A DNA stretch of 64,000 nt from Deltaproteobacteria bacterium (GCA_020056965.1 JAGVGT010000065.1:1-64000), one strand, 5' to 3'. Positions 25,073-33,659 are shown, counted from the stretch's first letter. Notes: a model not told the origin generated them from the sequence alone. Numbers and translations: made by a program.

Positions 25073-27104
25073 TTGGTCAGGATTTCTTGACGCGCTGGCC
25101 GAACCGGCCAAACTTTCTTCCCCTTCGGCCCCGGCCGAAGGGTTGATCTTTACCTCTCTGCAACAACTTCTTCTTACTTCCCTGAACGAACCGAGTACCG
25201 GGCCGACTGCTCGCCAGGACGACGAAGCGGCGGCCCGGCTGATTGGCGCCGGCCGTGGCCTGCTCGATCAGCTTCGGCTGGATGGCCGGTCCCTGGCCGT
25301 TGCCCTTGCCGCCCAGACCCGGGTGCGGGAGGAGCTGCTCGCCCTCTGTTTCCGCAGCTTTCCGGATCCGGCCCACCTGCACGAGGCGGTTACCATCGTC
25401 CAACGTCTCGTCGACGGCCTGTTCTCCGGAATGATCAACGAGTGGTTGCGGTTCCAGGCCATGCACCACCGACGGCGCCATCAGGAAGCCAGGCGCCACA
25501 TCCTCCGTGAGAAAAAACGCTACGACACGGTGTTCAGGCGGATGCACGAGCCGGCCTTCATCCTCGATGGTGATATGCAGGTGGTCGAGGTCAATCCGGC
25601 TTTCGAAGATTTTTTCGGGATGACCGGCCGGGAATGCGTGGGCTCCACCTGCATGACCATCATCGGCCATGGCTTTTGCCCGACCTGTCTGCTACCGGAA
25701 GTGATCCAGGCCGGGGGCTCATTCTCCGGCGTGGAGGTCTCATTCAATCTGCCCTGTCCCGGTGCGGAAAGCGGGCTGGAGGCCAGGACCGTCCGTTTGG
25801 CCGGCACCGCCCTGGGCGGCGAAGGTGAAGGAGCCGGGGCCATTGTCATCCTCCAGAACATTACCGAGCAGAAGCACGCCGAAGATGAGCTTAAACGCAG
25901 CGAGGAGAAGTTTCACTCCCTGGTCGAAAACTTGCCCGACCTGATCTGGCGGGCCGACCGGCGCGGAGAGCTGCTCTTTGTCAGCGCCAACTCCGCCCGG
26001 ATCCTTGGTCTTCCCGCCGAGGACCTCTTGAACACCGATCGTTTTGCCCGCATTCATCCCGAGGATCTGCAGGGAGTGCGGGTGGCCTACGACCGGCTCT
26101 GGGAAAGCGGCCGGGCCTTTGACGTGCAGTACCGCTTTCGGCGGGGGGACGGAACCTGGATCTGGTTGCAGGACCGGGCCGCCGTCATCGGGGAAGATCA
26201 GGGGCGCCCCTTTGCCGACGGGCTGTCCTGGGAGGTCACCGATTTCAAGAACCTGCAGGAGGAACTTGACGAGTATCGCTGCTGGCTTGAGGACCTGGTC
26301 GATGAGCGGACCGAGGAATTGCGGCGGACCAACAAGAAACTGAAGAGCGAGATAGTCGAGCGTAAACTGGTCCAGAAGGAACTGCTCCGGATGACGGCCT
26401 CGCTGCAACGCTCCAACGCCGAGCTGGAGCAGTTTGCCTATGTAGCCTCCCACGATCTGCGGGAACCGTTAATGCTGGTCACCGCCTTTGCCGAGCGCTT
26501 GCTCCAGTACGCCGGCGCCGGCCTCGATGCGCGGGGGAGGGGTTATGTGGAGCGGATCATCAAGTCGGCCGGGACGTTGCGAGAGTTGGTCGACGCCCTC
26601 CTGCAGCTGTCGCGGGTTTCGGTCAGCACCAATCCTTTCGAGCCTGTGGATCTCAACCTGCTGATTCTTGAGGTTCTCGAAGAACTGGAGGAGCCGCTGG
26701 TCCGGAGTAATGGCCGGGTGGAGATCGCTCCGTTGCCCACGTTGAATGGTGATCCGGTCCAGATTCGCCAGCTCTTCCAGAACCTGATCAGCAACGCCCT
26801 GAAATACCGGCGGCCGGATGTGGTCCCGCTGGTGACCGTCAATGGGCGGCCATTGGCGGATGGCTTCTGTGAGATTGCCGTGGCCGATAACGGCATCGGT
26901 CTGGCCGAGAAGGATCTGGAAAGAATCTTCGAACCCTTTGTCCGCCTGCATGGCCGCGACGTCCATGAAGGGTGCGGGATGGGACTGGCCACCTGCCGGA
27001 AGATCGTGGACCGCCACGGCGGCGAGATCAAGGCTTGGAGTGAGCCGGGCCAGGGTGCGGTAATAATGATCAAAATGCCCGTGTATCAACCGGATAGCAA
27101 ATAG
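25065..27104 (+). CDS. PAS-domain sensor histidine kinase
   Basis: A 679-residue cytoplasmic kinase. Residues 1-150 are helical with no known domain; PAS 1 (about 155-275) contains a Cys cluster (STCMTIIGHGFCPTCLLP); PAS 2 with PAC is about 280-400; a coiled coil leads to HisKA with the acceptor His463 in YVASHDLREPLMLV; then HATPase (NLISNALKYRR, ADNGIGLAE, GCGMGLATC). The HisKA type resembles phytochrome-like kinases. Unusually it is translationally coupled to der (8-nt overlap, GTG/ATG start inside the der stop region). No cognate regulator is adjacent. Confidence 0.88.
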   Translation: MVDWSGFLDALAEPAKLSSPSAPAEGLIFTSLQQLLLTSLNEPSTGPTARQDDEAAARLIGAGRGLLDQLRLDGRSLAVALAAQTRVREELLALCFRSFPDPAHLHEAVTIVQRLVDGLFSGMINEWLRFQAMHHRRRHQEARRHILREKKRYDTVFRRMHEPAFILDGDMQVVEVNPAFEDFFGMTGRECVGSTCMTIIGHGFCPTCLLPEVIQAGGSFSGVEVSFNLPCPGAESGLEARTVRLAGTALGGEGEGAGAIVILQNITEQKHAEDELKRSEEKFHSLVENLPDLIWRADRRGELLFVSANSARILGLPAEDLLNTDRFARIHPEDLQGVRVAYDRLWESGRAFDVQYRFRRGDGTWIWLQDRAAVIGEDQGRPFADGLSWEVTDFKNLQEELDEYRCWLEDLVDERTEELRRTNKKLKSEIVERKLVQKELLRMTASLQRSNAELEQFAYVASHDLREPLMLVTAFAERLLQYAGAGLDARGRGYVERIIKSAGTLRELVDALLQLSRVSVSTNPFEPVDLNLLILEVLEELEEPLVRSNGRVEIAPLPTLNGDPVQIRQLFQNLISNALKYRRPDVVPLVTVNGRPLADGFCEIAVADNGIGLAEKDLERIFEPFVRLHGRDVHEGCGMGLATCRKIVDRHGGEIKAWSEPGQGAVIMIKMPVYQPDSK

Positions 27105-27387
27105 CCGTTCAGTCCGGTTTCCTGTCGTTCCGCGATTTTTCTCCGATATACCATATATCCACATTCCTTCTTGAAAAAGCACCACAGCTTGTATATGATC
27201 TGAAAAACCTGAGGAAAACCCAAGGGGCTTTTCAGTCGTTACGTGGCGGTACTTATTCAGAATTGCCCCCGGTTTTGCCAATGGTTATTTCGCGGTGTCG
27301 TTACCCCGTGCGCTGAATCTATCGTCGCGTGGGTTCTTCCCGGTTCCGGCCGGGTATATGAAAATTTCTCAATTGAAGGAGTAGTAC
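27105..27387. promoter_or_regulatory. upstream region of ribonucleotide reductase with NrdR-box-like sites
   Basis: 283 bp without a gene. Two TATAT-centred elements (ATACCATATATCCACAT at about 27147-27163 and GCTTGTATATGATCTG at about 27187-27202) resemble NrdR boxes, the repressor sites that usually occur in pairs before ribonucleotide reductase genes. Their spacing (near 38 bp) is larger than the usual three helical turns, so this is tentative. No cobalamin riboswitch could be recognised. Confidence 0.3.
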
Positions 27388-29583
27388 ATGGATCTACCGA
27401 TTCCCTATGATGAGGCCCTGGAAGAGTGGGACCGTTTCGAGCAGTACCTGGTACAGGCCCGCTATTCGGTCCGTGATCCCAAGACCGGCCTGCCCATGGA
27501 AGAAGATTTCGCCAAGGTCCTGGCCCGGGTCTGCAGCCAGTTCAGCCACCCCGGGGTTGCCAAGGCCCTGGCCCACGGGCAGATCATCACCGCCACCCCC
27601 TTTCTGATGAACGGCGGCAACACCTACACCTCCCGCAGGGGTTTTTACTCCTGCTATCCCTTGGGCGACGTTGGGGATTCCACCAAGGAAATCTTCGAGA
27701 TGGAGCTGGACCTGGTCACCATCTTCCAGCATGCCGGCGGCGGCGGCATCGACGTCAGCAACCTGCGGCCCCGCGGCACCATCGTCGATCACGGCCAGGG
27801 CACCGCCTCCGGGCCGGTCTCCTTCGCCAAGGGCTTCTCGCACCTCTCCGACCGGATCAGCCAGGGCGGCAAACGGCGCGGCGCCCTGATGATCCAGGCC
27901 AACTACGACATCAAGGACATCCAGGATTTCATCACCTTCAAGGGCGACAATCCCGGCAAGTACACGGGCTGCAACGTCTCGGTCAACGTCACCGACGAGA
28001 AGTTCTGGGATGACGAGCCGCTCTTGCAGACCATCTCCGAGTACATCTGGAAGTCCGGCGATCCGGGGTTGCTCTTCACCCAGAAGAGCCTGGCCAACAC
28101 CCCGGTGCTGGCCAAGTACAACCCGGTCTTCTCCAACCCCTGCGGCGAATATCTCTCCACCAAGGACACCGCCTGCAACCTGCTGACCGTCAGCCTGCCC
28201 AAGTGTCTGGACGAGCAGCGCGAGGTGTTTCTGGTCAACGTCTTCGAGGCGGCCCGGCTGGCGGCCATCGCCGGCAACGAGATCCTCGACATGGGCGGCT
28301 TCCCGCCCATCGAGCGGATCAAAAACAACACCCTCAAGTTCCGGCCCATCGGCATCGGCTTCACCGGCCTGCACCACGCCATGAACCATTTCGATGTCTC
28401 CTACGCCGACGAGCACGAGGCGCCGCGCTTTGCCAAGGCCACCCAGCTGGCCCTGATGCTCGGCTCCATGCAGGGCAGTCTCGACTACGGCGAGTCGGAG
28501 GCCAAGAAGAACCGCAAGCTCACGCCCCAGGAATGGAACATGAGCTATGTCGATAAAATTCACACCGAGGCGGTCGCCTTCATCAAGACCGACTTCGTCG
28601 ACAACAAGGAGTGGCAGAAGCGGCTCGAGCACGTCTTCACCAAGCTTAGGAAGCTGGGCGGCCTCTATAACTCGGTGACCACCTCCCAGGCCCCCACCGG
28701 CTCGATCTCCCAGCTCATGCGGGTGGCCTGCACCGGGGTGGAGCCTTACTTCTCGATGGTCCAGACCCGCAAGGTCAAGGACATCGACGAGTCCTGGAAG
28801 GAGTTCACCCTGGTGCCCCTGGAGTTCTACGGCTACACCAAGGAGAAGGTGGCCTGGGTGAAGACCCAGACCGCCCACGAGATCGACCCGCACCAGCAGA
28901 TCCGCATCCTCGAAGCCTGCCAGGCCTTCAACCATACGGCGGTATCGAAGACCATCAACCTGCCGGCCGACACCACCGTGGCCGATATCCGCGCCTTCCT
29001 GGATTATGCCCGCAAGAGCAACCTCAAGGGCATCACCATGTTCCGCGACTCCTCCATGGAAGGGGTGCTTTCTGACAAGCATTCCGGCCACGGCTGCACC
29101 GAAGCGCCGGCGGTTTCCGAGTTCACCGATCTCGACGAGCGGCACGGCTCCACCTTCAAGTGGCGCGGCCCGGCCCCGCTTTATATCACTGCCAACCGGG
29201 GCAACAACGGTCACATCCGCGAGCTGTTCCTCAACACCACCAAGTCCGGCTCCACCCTGCACGGGATGAGCGAGGCCCTGGGCCGGGTTATCTCGGTGGC
29301 CCTCCAGCACGACTACCGGCTGGTCGGCAAGATCGCCCGCACCCTGGAGGATATCTCCTCGGACGGGGCCTGGAACAATGGCAGCCTGGGCCGGGTCTAT
29401 TCGATCCCCGCCGCCCTGGCCAAGGTCCTCGACCGCTGCGCCGAGACCGAAGTGGATAGCGACGATCCGGCCCCCTACGTGGAGCCATCCTCCTACTCCT
29501 CCTGCCCGGTTTGCGGTAAGCTCTCGCTAAGACGCAGCGGCGGTTGCAACTCCTGCGTGAGTTGCGGGTATTCTTCATGTTGA
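27388..29583 (+). CDS. nrdJ: adenosylcobalamin-dependent ribonucleotide reductase (class II)
   Basis: A 731-residue class II enzyme that reduces ribonucleotides to deoxyribonucleotides with a B12-derived radical. Visible features: substrate/active-site Cys regions (NGGNTYTSRRGFYSCYPLGD, SNPCGEYLSTKDTACNLLTV), the radical-proximal segment PTGSISQLMRVACTGVEPYF, and a C-terminal Cys-rich tail (CPVCGKLSL, CNSCVSCGYSSC) that is a zinc/redox relay typical of NrdJ. AAGGAG precedes ATG 27388. It is independent of oxygen, fitting an anaerobe or facultative anaerobe. A terminator follows. Confidence 0.96.
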   Translation: MDLPIPYDEALEEWDRFEQYLVQARYSVRDPKTGLPMEEDFAKVLARVCSQFSHPGVAKALAHGQIITATPFLMNGGNTYTSRRGFYSCYPLGDVGDSTKEIFEMELDLVTIFQHAGGGGIDVSNLRPRGTIVDHGQGTASGPVSFAKGFSHLSDRISQGGKRRGALMIQANYDIKDIQDFITFKGDNPGKYTGCNVSVNVTDEKFWDDEPLLQTISEYIWKSGDPGLLFTQKSLANTPVLAKYNPVFSNPCGEYLSTKDTACNLLTVSLPKCLDEQREVFLVNVFEAARLAAIAGNEILDMGGFPPIERIKNNTLKFRPIGIGFTGLHHAMNHFDVSYADEHEAPRFAKATQLALMLGSMQGSLDYGESEAKKNRKLTPQEWNMSYVDKIHTEAVAFIKTDFVDNKEWQKRLEHVFTKLRKLGGLYNSVTTSQAPTGSISQLMRVACTGVEPYFSMVQTRKVKDIDESWKEFTLVPLEFYGYTKEKVAWVKTQTAHEIDPHQQIRILEACQAFNHTAVSKTINLPADTTVADIRAFLDYARKSNLKGITMFRDSSMEGVLSDKHSGHGCTEAPAVSEFTDLDERHGSTFKWRGPAPLYITANRGNNGHIRELFLNTTKSGSTLHGMSEALGRVISVALQHDYRLVGKIARTLEDISSDGAWNNGSLGRVYSIPAALAKVLDRCAETEVDSDDPAPYVEPSSYSSCPVCGKLSLRRSGGCNSCVSCGYSSC

Positions 29584-29609
29584 GGCACTGGAGCTGATAT
29601 GAAACTGGA

Positions 29610-29643
29610 AGGGCGACACTCACTTTGAGAGTCGCCCTTTTTT
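29610..29643 (+). terminator. intrinsic terminator after nrdJ
   Basis: GGGCGAC / GTCGCCC stem of seven pairs with a 13-nt loop and a TTTTTT tract at 29638-29643. It lies about 30 nt after the nrdJ stop. Confidence 0.85.
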
Positions 29644-29709
29644 GTGGGTGGTTTGCCCCAAATTTCTGATGGCCCAGATTGTACAATAATATGAAAGGAT
29701 GATTCGGTG

Positions 29710-30234
29710 ATGGGTTCTTGGAACAGTAAACAGACACCTCATTACAAAAAAGTAATGGGATTTATTGACGGTTCTAATTTGCTTATTGAGCTATCAAAAA
29801 AACTTAATATCGATGGTTTTAGGGCCGATAAGCCTCCACTGGACATATTAGCGAAAGCTACACTCTTGATACATCATATGTTTACTGCGCCTGGTTATGT
29901 GCCCATTAGAAAGTATTGGTTTGCATCTTATCAAGGTAGCGAAAGTGACCATGTGAATTATGCAAAAGAATTAAGGAGGCTTGGTTATGAGCCTGTTTTG
30001 TTTAAAAAGCTTAATGGTAAAGAAAAAGGCGTTGATATCGCCCTGGCAACAGAAATGCTCGTCAATGCTTTTAATCAGAACTATGACATCGGTGTGCTTG
30101 TGGCTGGCGATAAAGACTATGTTGGTTTAGTAAATGAAGTAAAGCGCTATGGGCCAATTATTCATGGAGCTTTCTTTGAACGTGGCTTGTCAGAAGATTT
30201 GGCGATTGCTTTCGATGCCTTTACCAATCTTTAA
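29710..30234 (+). CDS. NYN-domain (PIN-like nuclease) protein
   Basis: A 174-residue protein of the NYN/LabA-like family: GFIDGSNLLIEL (first acidic site) and GVLVAGDKDYVGLVNEVKRYG (second Asp-rich site), with VDIALATEML between. NYN proteins are PIN-fold nucleases thought to act on RNA. The gene is clearly more AT-rich than its neighbours, suggesting recent acquisition. GAAAGGATG precedes ATG 29710. It stands alone at the left border of the repeat-rich accessory region. Confidence 0.85.
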   Translation: MGSWNSKQTPHYKKVMGFIDGSNLLIELSKKLNIDGFRADKPPLDILAKATLLIHHMFTAPGYVPIRKYWFASYQGSESDHVNYAKELRRLGYEPVLFKKLNGKEKGVDIALATEMLVNAFNQNYDIGVLVAGDKDYVGLVNEVKRYGPIIHGAFFERGLSEDLAIAFDAFTNL

Positions 30235-30268
30235 TAAATTTGGTCGGGTTAGCAAGTAGGGGGAAATT

Positions 30269-30294
30269 GGGGGTCAAATCTTTATTCATGACAA
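30269..30294 (+). repeat. dispersed 26-nt repeat, copy 1
   Basis: GGGGGTCAAATCTTTATT followed by CATGACAA. The same sequence recurs with small changes at 33830-33856 and 36004-36030, always outside genes. Similar GGGGTCAAA motifs are known to me from REP-associated transposase surroundings, but no transposase is in this window. Confidence 0.6.
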
Positions 30295-30304
30295 CGGTAG
30301 TCAT

Positions 30305-30338
30305 GTAGGTCAGGTTAGCGCAGCGTATCCGACGTTTC
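30305..30338 (+). repeat. REP-like palindrome, copy 1
   Basis: GTAGGTCAGGTTAGCGCAGC and following bases form a variant of the GTAGGTCGGGTTAGCGCAGCG...CCGAC repeat seen again at 30687-30720 and, inverted, at 30748-30784. Confidence 0.7.
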
Positions 30339-30343
30339 AGGCT

Positions 30344-30412
30344 GCAGTTAAAGCGTCATAACCAAGAGGAGTGCAAAAGTTATGAACAATAAAGTAACTG
30401 GTAAGAAAGCTG
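30344..30412 (+). repeat. duplicated 5' region of H1-like genes, copy A
   Basis: The block starting GCAGTTAAAGCGTCATAACC, through the ribosome-binding site and first codons (ATGAACAA), is nearly repeated at 30866-30935 before the second H1-like gene. It contains the likely promoter-proximal leader and translation start of both genes. Confidence 0.8.
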
Positions 30413-30630
30413 CCAGCAGTGCTTCAAAGACTTTGACCAGCAAGGCGACCGCTACGAAATCCAAGACAGCAGCGGCTAGTGCGTTATCCCAAACAAAGGC
30501 TCCTGCAAAGCAGACGTCTTCCAAAGCTGCCACTGCGGCCTCAAAAACTCTTAGTGATGCGAGAACAAGCAAAGCGTCGAAATCTGCGGCAGGTAGTGCG
30601 TTGGCACAAAAAAAGACAGGTAAGAAATAA
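30382..30630 (+). CDS. small Ala/Lys/Ser-rich protein, histone-H1-like paralogue
   Basis: An 82-residue, strongly basic, low-complexity protein beginning MNNKVTGKKAASSASKTL. Composition (Ala, Lys, Ser, Thr) resembles the tails of bacterial H1-like proteins, which bind DNA non-specifically. AAGAGGAG precedes ATG 30382. The first 15 codons and the leader are homologous to those of the gene at 30905, so the two arose by duplication. Ser/Thr replace many Pro residues here. Confidence 0.7.
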   Translation: MNNKVTGKKAASSASKTLTSKATATKSKTAAASALSQTKAPAKQTSSKAATAASKTLSDARTSKASKSAAGSALAQKKTGKK

Positions 30631-30686
30631 TAGCAAGTAGGGTGCAATGAGCCAGCGAATTGCGCCGGTTGAGTTCGTATAGTCGT

Positions 30687-30720
30687 GTAGGTCGGGTTAG
30701 CGCAGCGTAACCCGACGTTT
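30687..30720 (+). repeat. REP-like palindrome, copy 2
   Basis: GTAGGTCGGGTTAGCGCAGC continuing GTAACCCGAC: near-palindromic, so it folds into a hairpin. Same family as 30305-30338. Confidence 0.8.
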
Positions 30721-30747
30721 TTGGCCATCGGTCCTGTGTATGTAAAT

Positions 30748-30784
30748 GTCGGGTTACGCGATAAAGCCGCTAACCCGACCTACG
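30748..30784 (-). repeat. REP-like palindrome, copy 3 (inverted)
   Basis: GTCGGGTTACGCG ... GCTAACCCGACCTAC is the reverse orientation of the copies at 30305 and 30687. With copy 2 it forms an inverted pair about 30 bp apart, the usual REP doublet arrangement. Confidence 0.8.
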
Positions 30785-30865
30785 AGAATACGAAACTTTT
30801 TTGAACACAGTTGTGGAAAGTGGCGGTTGACTCTCGCTTCGTGAGCCGGTAAACCGCAGATTGTT

Positions 30866-30935
30866 GCAGTTAAAGCGTCATAACCCAAAAGGAGCGAAAA
30901 AGTTATGAACAAGAAGGCAACTGTAAAGAAAGCCG
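30866..30935 (+). repeat. duplicated 5' region of H1-like genes, copy B
   Basis: Near-copy of 30344-30412, ending in the first codons of the H1-like gene at 30905. Confidence 0.8.
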
Positions 30936-31354
30936 CCGGTAGTCCTGCCAAGACTTCGACCAGCAAGGCGACCGCCGCGAAACCCAAGGCAGCGGCGGCC
31001 AAGGCCCCCGTAAAGACCGCCGCGAAGGTCGCGGCAAAGGCCCCAGTAAAAGCCGCTGCCAAGGCTCCCGCCAAGAAGGCGCCGGCCAAAGCCGTTGCCA
31101 AGGCCCCCGCCAAGAAAGCGCCGGTAAAAGTCGCTGCCAAGGCCCCCGCCAAGAAGGCACCGGCAAAGGCTGCTGTAAAGGCTCCGGCAAAGAAGGCCCC
31201 CGTGAAGGCCGCTGCTAAACCCAAGACAGCGGCGGCAAAGGCCCCTGCTAAGGCCGCTGTAAAGGCCCCCGCCAAGAAATCGCCGGCAAAGGTTGTCGCT
31301 GCGGTTGCCAAGAAAGCCAGTGCACCGGCAAGCAAGGCTGCTAAGAAAAAGTAG
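30905..31354 (+). CDS. histone H1-like DNA-binding protein (AKAPAKKAP repeats)
   Basis: A 149-residue protein composed almost wholly of Ala, Lys, Pro and Val in degenerate repeats such as KAPAKKAPAKA. This is the pattern of bacterial histone H1-like proteins (HctB, AlgP, BpH1 types), which condense DNA or tune transcription. GGAG precedes ATG 30905. The repeats are encoded by near-identical codons, so the length may vary by slippage or recombination. Shares leader and N-terminus with the gene at 30382. Confidence 0.85.
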   Translation: MNKKATVKKAAGSPAKTSTSKATAAKPKAAAAKAPVKTAAKVAAKAPVKAAAKAPAKKAPAKAVAKAPAKKAPVKVAAKAPAKKAPAKAAVKAPAKKAPVKAAAKPKTAAAKAPAKAAVKAPAKKSPAKVVAAVAKKASAPASKAAKKK

Positions 31355-31356
31355 TC

Positions 31357-31394
31357 TTTTTGGGTGGGCACACTTCCGCGTGCCCACCCAAAAA
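31357..31394. repeat. 15-bp inverted repeat
   Basis: TTTTTGGGTGGGCAC / GTGCCCACCCAAAAA with an 8-nt loop, immediately after the H1-like stop codon. The T-tract precedes and the A-tract follows the stem, the reverse of an intrinsic terminator, but the hairpin would stabilise the mRNA 3' end. Confidence 0.75.
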
Positions 31395-31441
31395 CTGTCA
31401 CAGCCGAGCGGGTTGTTTGCTCTATAAAAGGAGGTGGCAGT

Positions 31442-31867
31442 ATGCCATTTAAGGTTCTCCGTTTCATCCTGGCCCCGGTGATAATCCTCGGCCTGCTCGC
31501 CGGGGGCTGGACCTGGCTGACCCTGCACTGGAGTTACGCCGAAGGCGAACGCACCGGTTACGTCCAGAAGCTGTCCAAGAAGGGCTGGCTGTGCAAAACC
31601 TGGGAGGGGGAAATCGTCATGGTCACGATGCCAGGGGCGATCCCGGAAAAGTTCGAGTTCACGGTACGCGATCAACGCGTGGTCGATGCAATCAACACCC
31701 AGGCTGGCCAGCGGGTGGTGCTGCATTATAAGCAGCACAAGTTCATCCCCACCACCTGCTTTGGCGAGACCGAGTATTTCGTCGATAATGTCCGAGGGGT
31801 GACCGATATGCTGGGTACGCTACCGCAGCCTAGTGTGCCCCAGGGAAGGTTGCAGGAGCCGCGCTGA
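31442..31867 (+). CDS. single-pass membrane protein of unknown function
   Basis: A 141-residue protein with one N-terminal membrane segment (FILAPVIILGLLAGGWTWL) and a periplasmic or cytoplasmic domain of about 115 residues (SYAEGERTGYVQKLSKKGW ... KFIPTTCFGETEYFVD). The family is widespread and has no function I can name. AAAAGGAGGTGG precedes ATG 31442; the longer frame from 31364 runs through the hairpin and is rejected. Confidence 0.82.
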   Translation: MPFKVLRFILAPVIILGLLAGGWTWLTLHWSYAEGERTGYVQKLSKKGWLCKTWEGEIVMVTMPGAIPEKFEFTVRDQRVVDAINTQAGQRVVLHYKQHKFIPTTCFGETEYFVDNVRGVTDMLGTLPQPSVPQGRLQEPR

Positions 31868-32005
31868 GCTAGTCGTTCTGTCACGCCGATTTCTAGTTGA
31901 TTACACCTCAAAGCTCCGTTGGTGTGGAGCGGCCTGCTCGGCGGGCTGTCCCCCACTATCTCTTACACTCTCTAAATCTTGCACCCACCCGGCCCCTGGT
32001 AATTG

Positions 32006-32041
32006 ACGACCTCACCGGGCAGGATTGCCGGGTGAGGTCGT
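32006..32041. terminator. inverted repeat downstream of the seleno-cytochrome gene
   Basis: ACGACCTCACC / GGTGAGGTCGT, an 11-bp stem with a 14-nt loop, 22 bp beyond the end of the leftward cytochrome gene. There is no clear T-tract on the leftward strand, so it is a possible rather than proven terminator. Confidence 0.5.
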
Positions 32042-32062
32042 GAAGTAAACAGAGACACCAGG

Positions 32063-33352
32063 TTATTTGACGGTTACGCGCTTGGTGCTCTCGTGGAAGA
32101 GGTATTTGCCTTTGTTCGTTTCCAGTTTTTCCACCTCGCCGCCCGCCGGCAGGTGCCAGAGGGCCACGGTTACGTCCATCGCCTTGTCGGTGACGGTGCG
32201 GACGTTCTTGCCGTCCTTCTCGGCATCGGTATAGGGGAATTTGATCTCGAAGTCTTCCACTTGGGTCTTGCCGGGCTGCAGGCTGGTATCCCGCAACATC
32301 CCGGATTTCCGGTGGGGGCCGAAGACCATCTTGTCGCCTCTGCCCTTGGCGGGAGATTGCGGGGTGTAGATCTTCTTTTCGTTGAACAGCACCTTGCCAT
32401 CGCTACTTTTCGCGGTCACATCCAGGACCACCCGATTTGGAGACGGTCAGCCATCGGGTATGCGGTGGCCGGCCTGGCTGGTCATCTTCACAGTTACCAC
32501 GGCGGTCGGGATTGAATCGCCGGCCTTGGCCAGGAAGTAGTAGCCGCGGGTATCAACCTCGACGGCAACGGCATCCTTGGCCATCACCGGATCCCGGTAG
32601 GCCGGCATGTAGTGGCCGGTCCCGGCCTTGCGCATGTGGCAGTCCTGGCAGCTCTCGGTGCCGCCGGATGGCACATAGTTATGGAGATAGCTGCCGTAGA
32701 GGGTGGCGCACTGGGTCGGTTCGGCCAGCTCAAAATTCGGTCCGAGACCGTGGCACTGGCCGCACATGATCGACTCCGGCAGGGTCTGGCTCTTTTTCAG
32801 CTTGGTGAAGCTGGCGTGGGGGTGGTCGCCATCCTTGCTGCCGTAGATGGTATTGGCCTCGACCTTGCCGTCGGTCCACTTATGAATAATGGCCTTTTCG
32901 TTATGACAGATCAGGCAATTGATCCCCACCAGGCCCAGTTTTTCCTTGGCGGCCGCGTCACCGCCGGCGCCGTCGATGGCCGCCTGGGCAATCTCCCGGG
33001 CCACGTTATCGGTGGCGTTTTTAAGCTGCGGCAGGTGGCACTTGGCGCAGACCATCAGGTGCTCGACGGTGATGTCCTTGACCTCCTTGGCCCCTGAATA
33101 GGTGTACTCCTTGAACAGCCCATCGGTGATGGAGGTGGCGATGGTGGCCATGGTCCGCGGTGAGCCGACCAGCGACTTGGCGTGGTATGATTTCGCCCAT
33201 TCCTCAAAAACCCCGGCATGGCATTCCTTGCAGGACGAAACATCGTACATTTTGGCCAGTTCATCAATGGAGTCAGCCTTCTTTTCGGCGGCCAAAGCCG
33301 TCGGCGGCAATATGGCAAATATTGCCGCCAGTCCAAATCTTAAAGCCTTCAT
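32063..33352 (-). CDS. extKL: multiheme c-type cytochrome with in-frame TGA, ExtKL-like (candidate selenoprotein)
   Basis: Read through one in-frame TGA (32449-32447, codon 302) this is a 429-residue exported cytochrome. MKALRFGLAAIFAILPPTAL is a signal peptide; five heme motifs follow: CKECH (41), CAKCH (102), CLICH (146), CGQCH (197), CQDCH (235). After the heme region the sequence reads GHRIPDG-TGA-PSPNRVVLDVT with no frame change, and coding quality stays high to the true stop. Families annotated as ExtKL seleno-cytochromes of Geobacter-type bacteria have this layout. A hairpin fits 3' of the TGA (see 32412-32449). GGGAGG precedes ATG 33352. Without selenocysteine insertion it is a nonsense pseudogene. 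No other ext genes are nearby. Confidence 0.8.
32412..32449 (-). promoter_or_regulatory. possible bacterial SECIS hairpin after in-frame TGA
   Basis: Reading leftward from TGA: 15 nt, then GTGGTC, loop CTGGATGT, GACCGC, i.e. six pairs including one G-U. The apical loop starts 22 nt after the TGA and contains GG, inside the spacing window of bacterial SECIS elements. It is a short stem, so the evidence is suggestive only. Confidence 0.45.
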
Positions 33353-33659
33353 GAACACCTCCCGCTGCTGAGTTTTACGGTTATCGACAGCTCTGCCGGT
33401 TTCCCCGTCCGGACTCCAGCTTCCACCTCCTTTCCTTGAGCCGGAGCGGTGCTTCGCAGGTCCTGCCATTGGCTATTGTTAACAAGATAGGATTATCCCC
33501 ACCAGGCAGTCAAATGGTAAACGGCGCACCGCCTGTTCCGCCCGGTGTCACGGGTGCGAAACCCTGGGTATGCCGCCATTGCGGAATAATTTTAGTGATG
33601 CAATAATGGAGGGTCAAATCGGAAGCGCCGGTAAAAGCCGGCAAAGATCAGCATGTTCA

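Noticed and set aside
27105-27387. Cobalamin riboswitch before the B12-dependent reductase
   Set aside because: No B12-box-like or other conserved riboswitch core could be found in the 283 bp.
30905-31354. Leftward Leu/Ala/Phe-rich frames opposite the H1-like gene as membrane proteins
   Set aside because: They are mirror images of the Ala/Lys codon repeats (GCC/AAG on the coding strand) and have no start signals.
32063-32431. Separate small gene downstream of the cytochrome
   Set aside because: It is in the same frame five codons after the TGA, has no ribosome-binding site and continues the cytochrome fold, so read-through is the better explanation.
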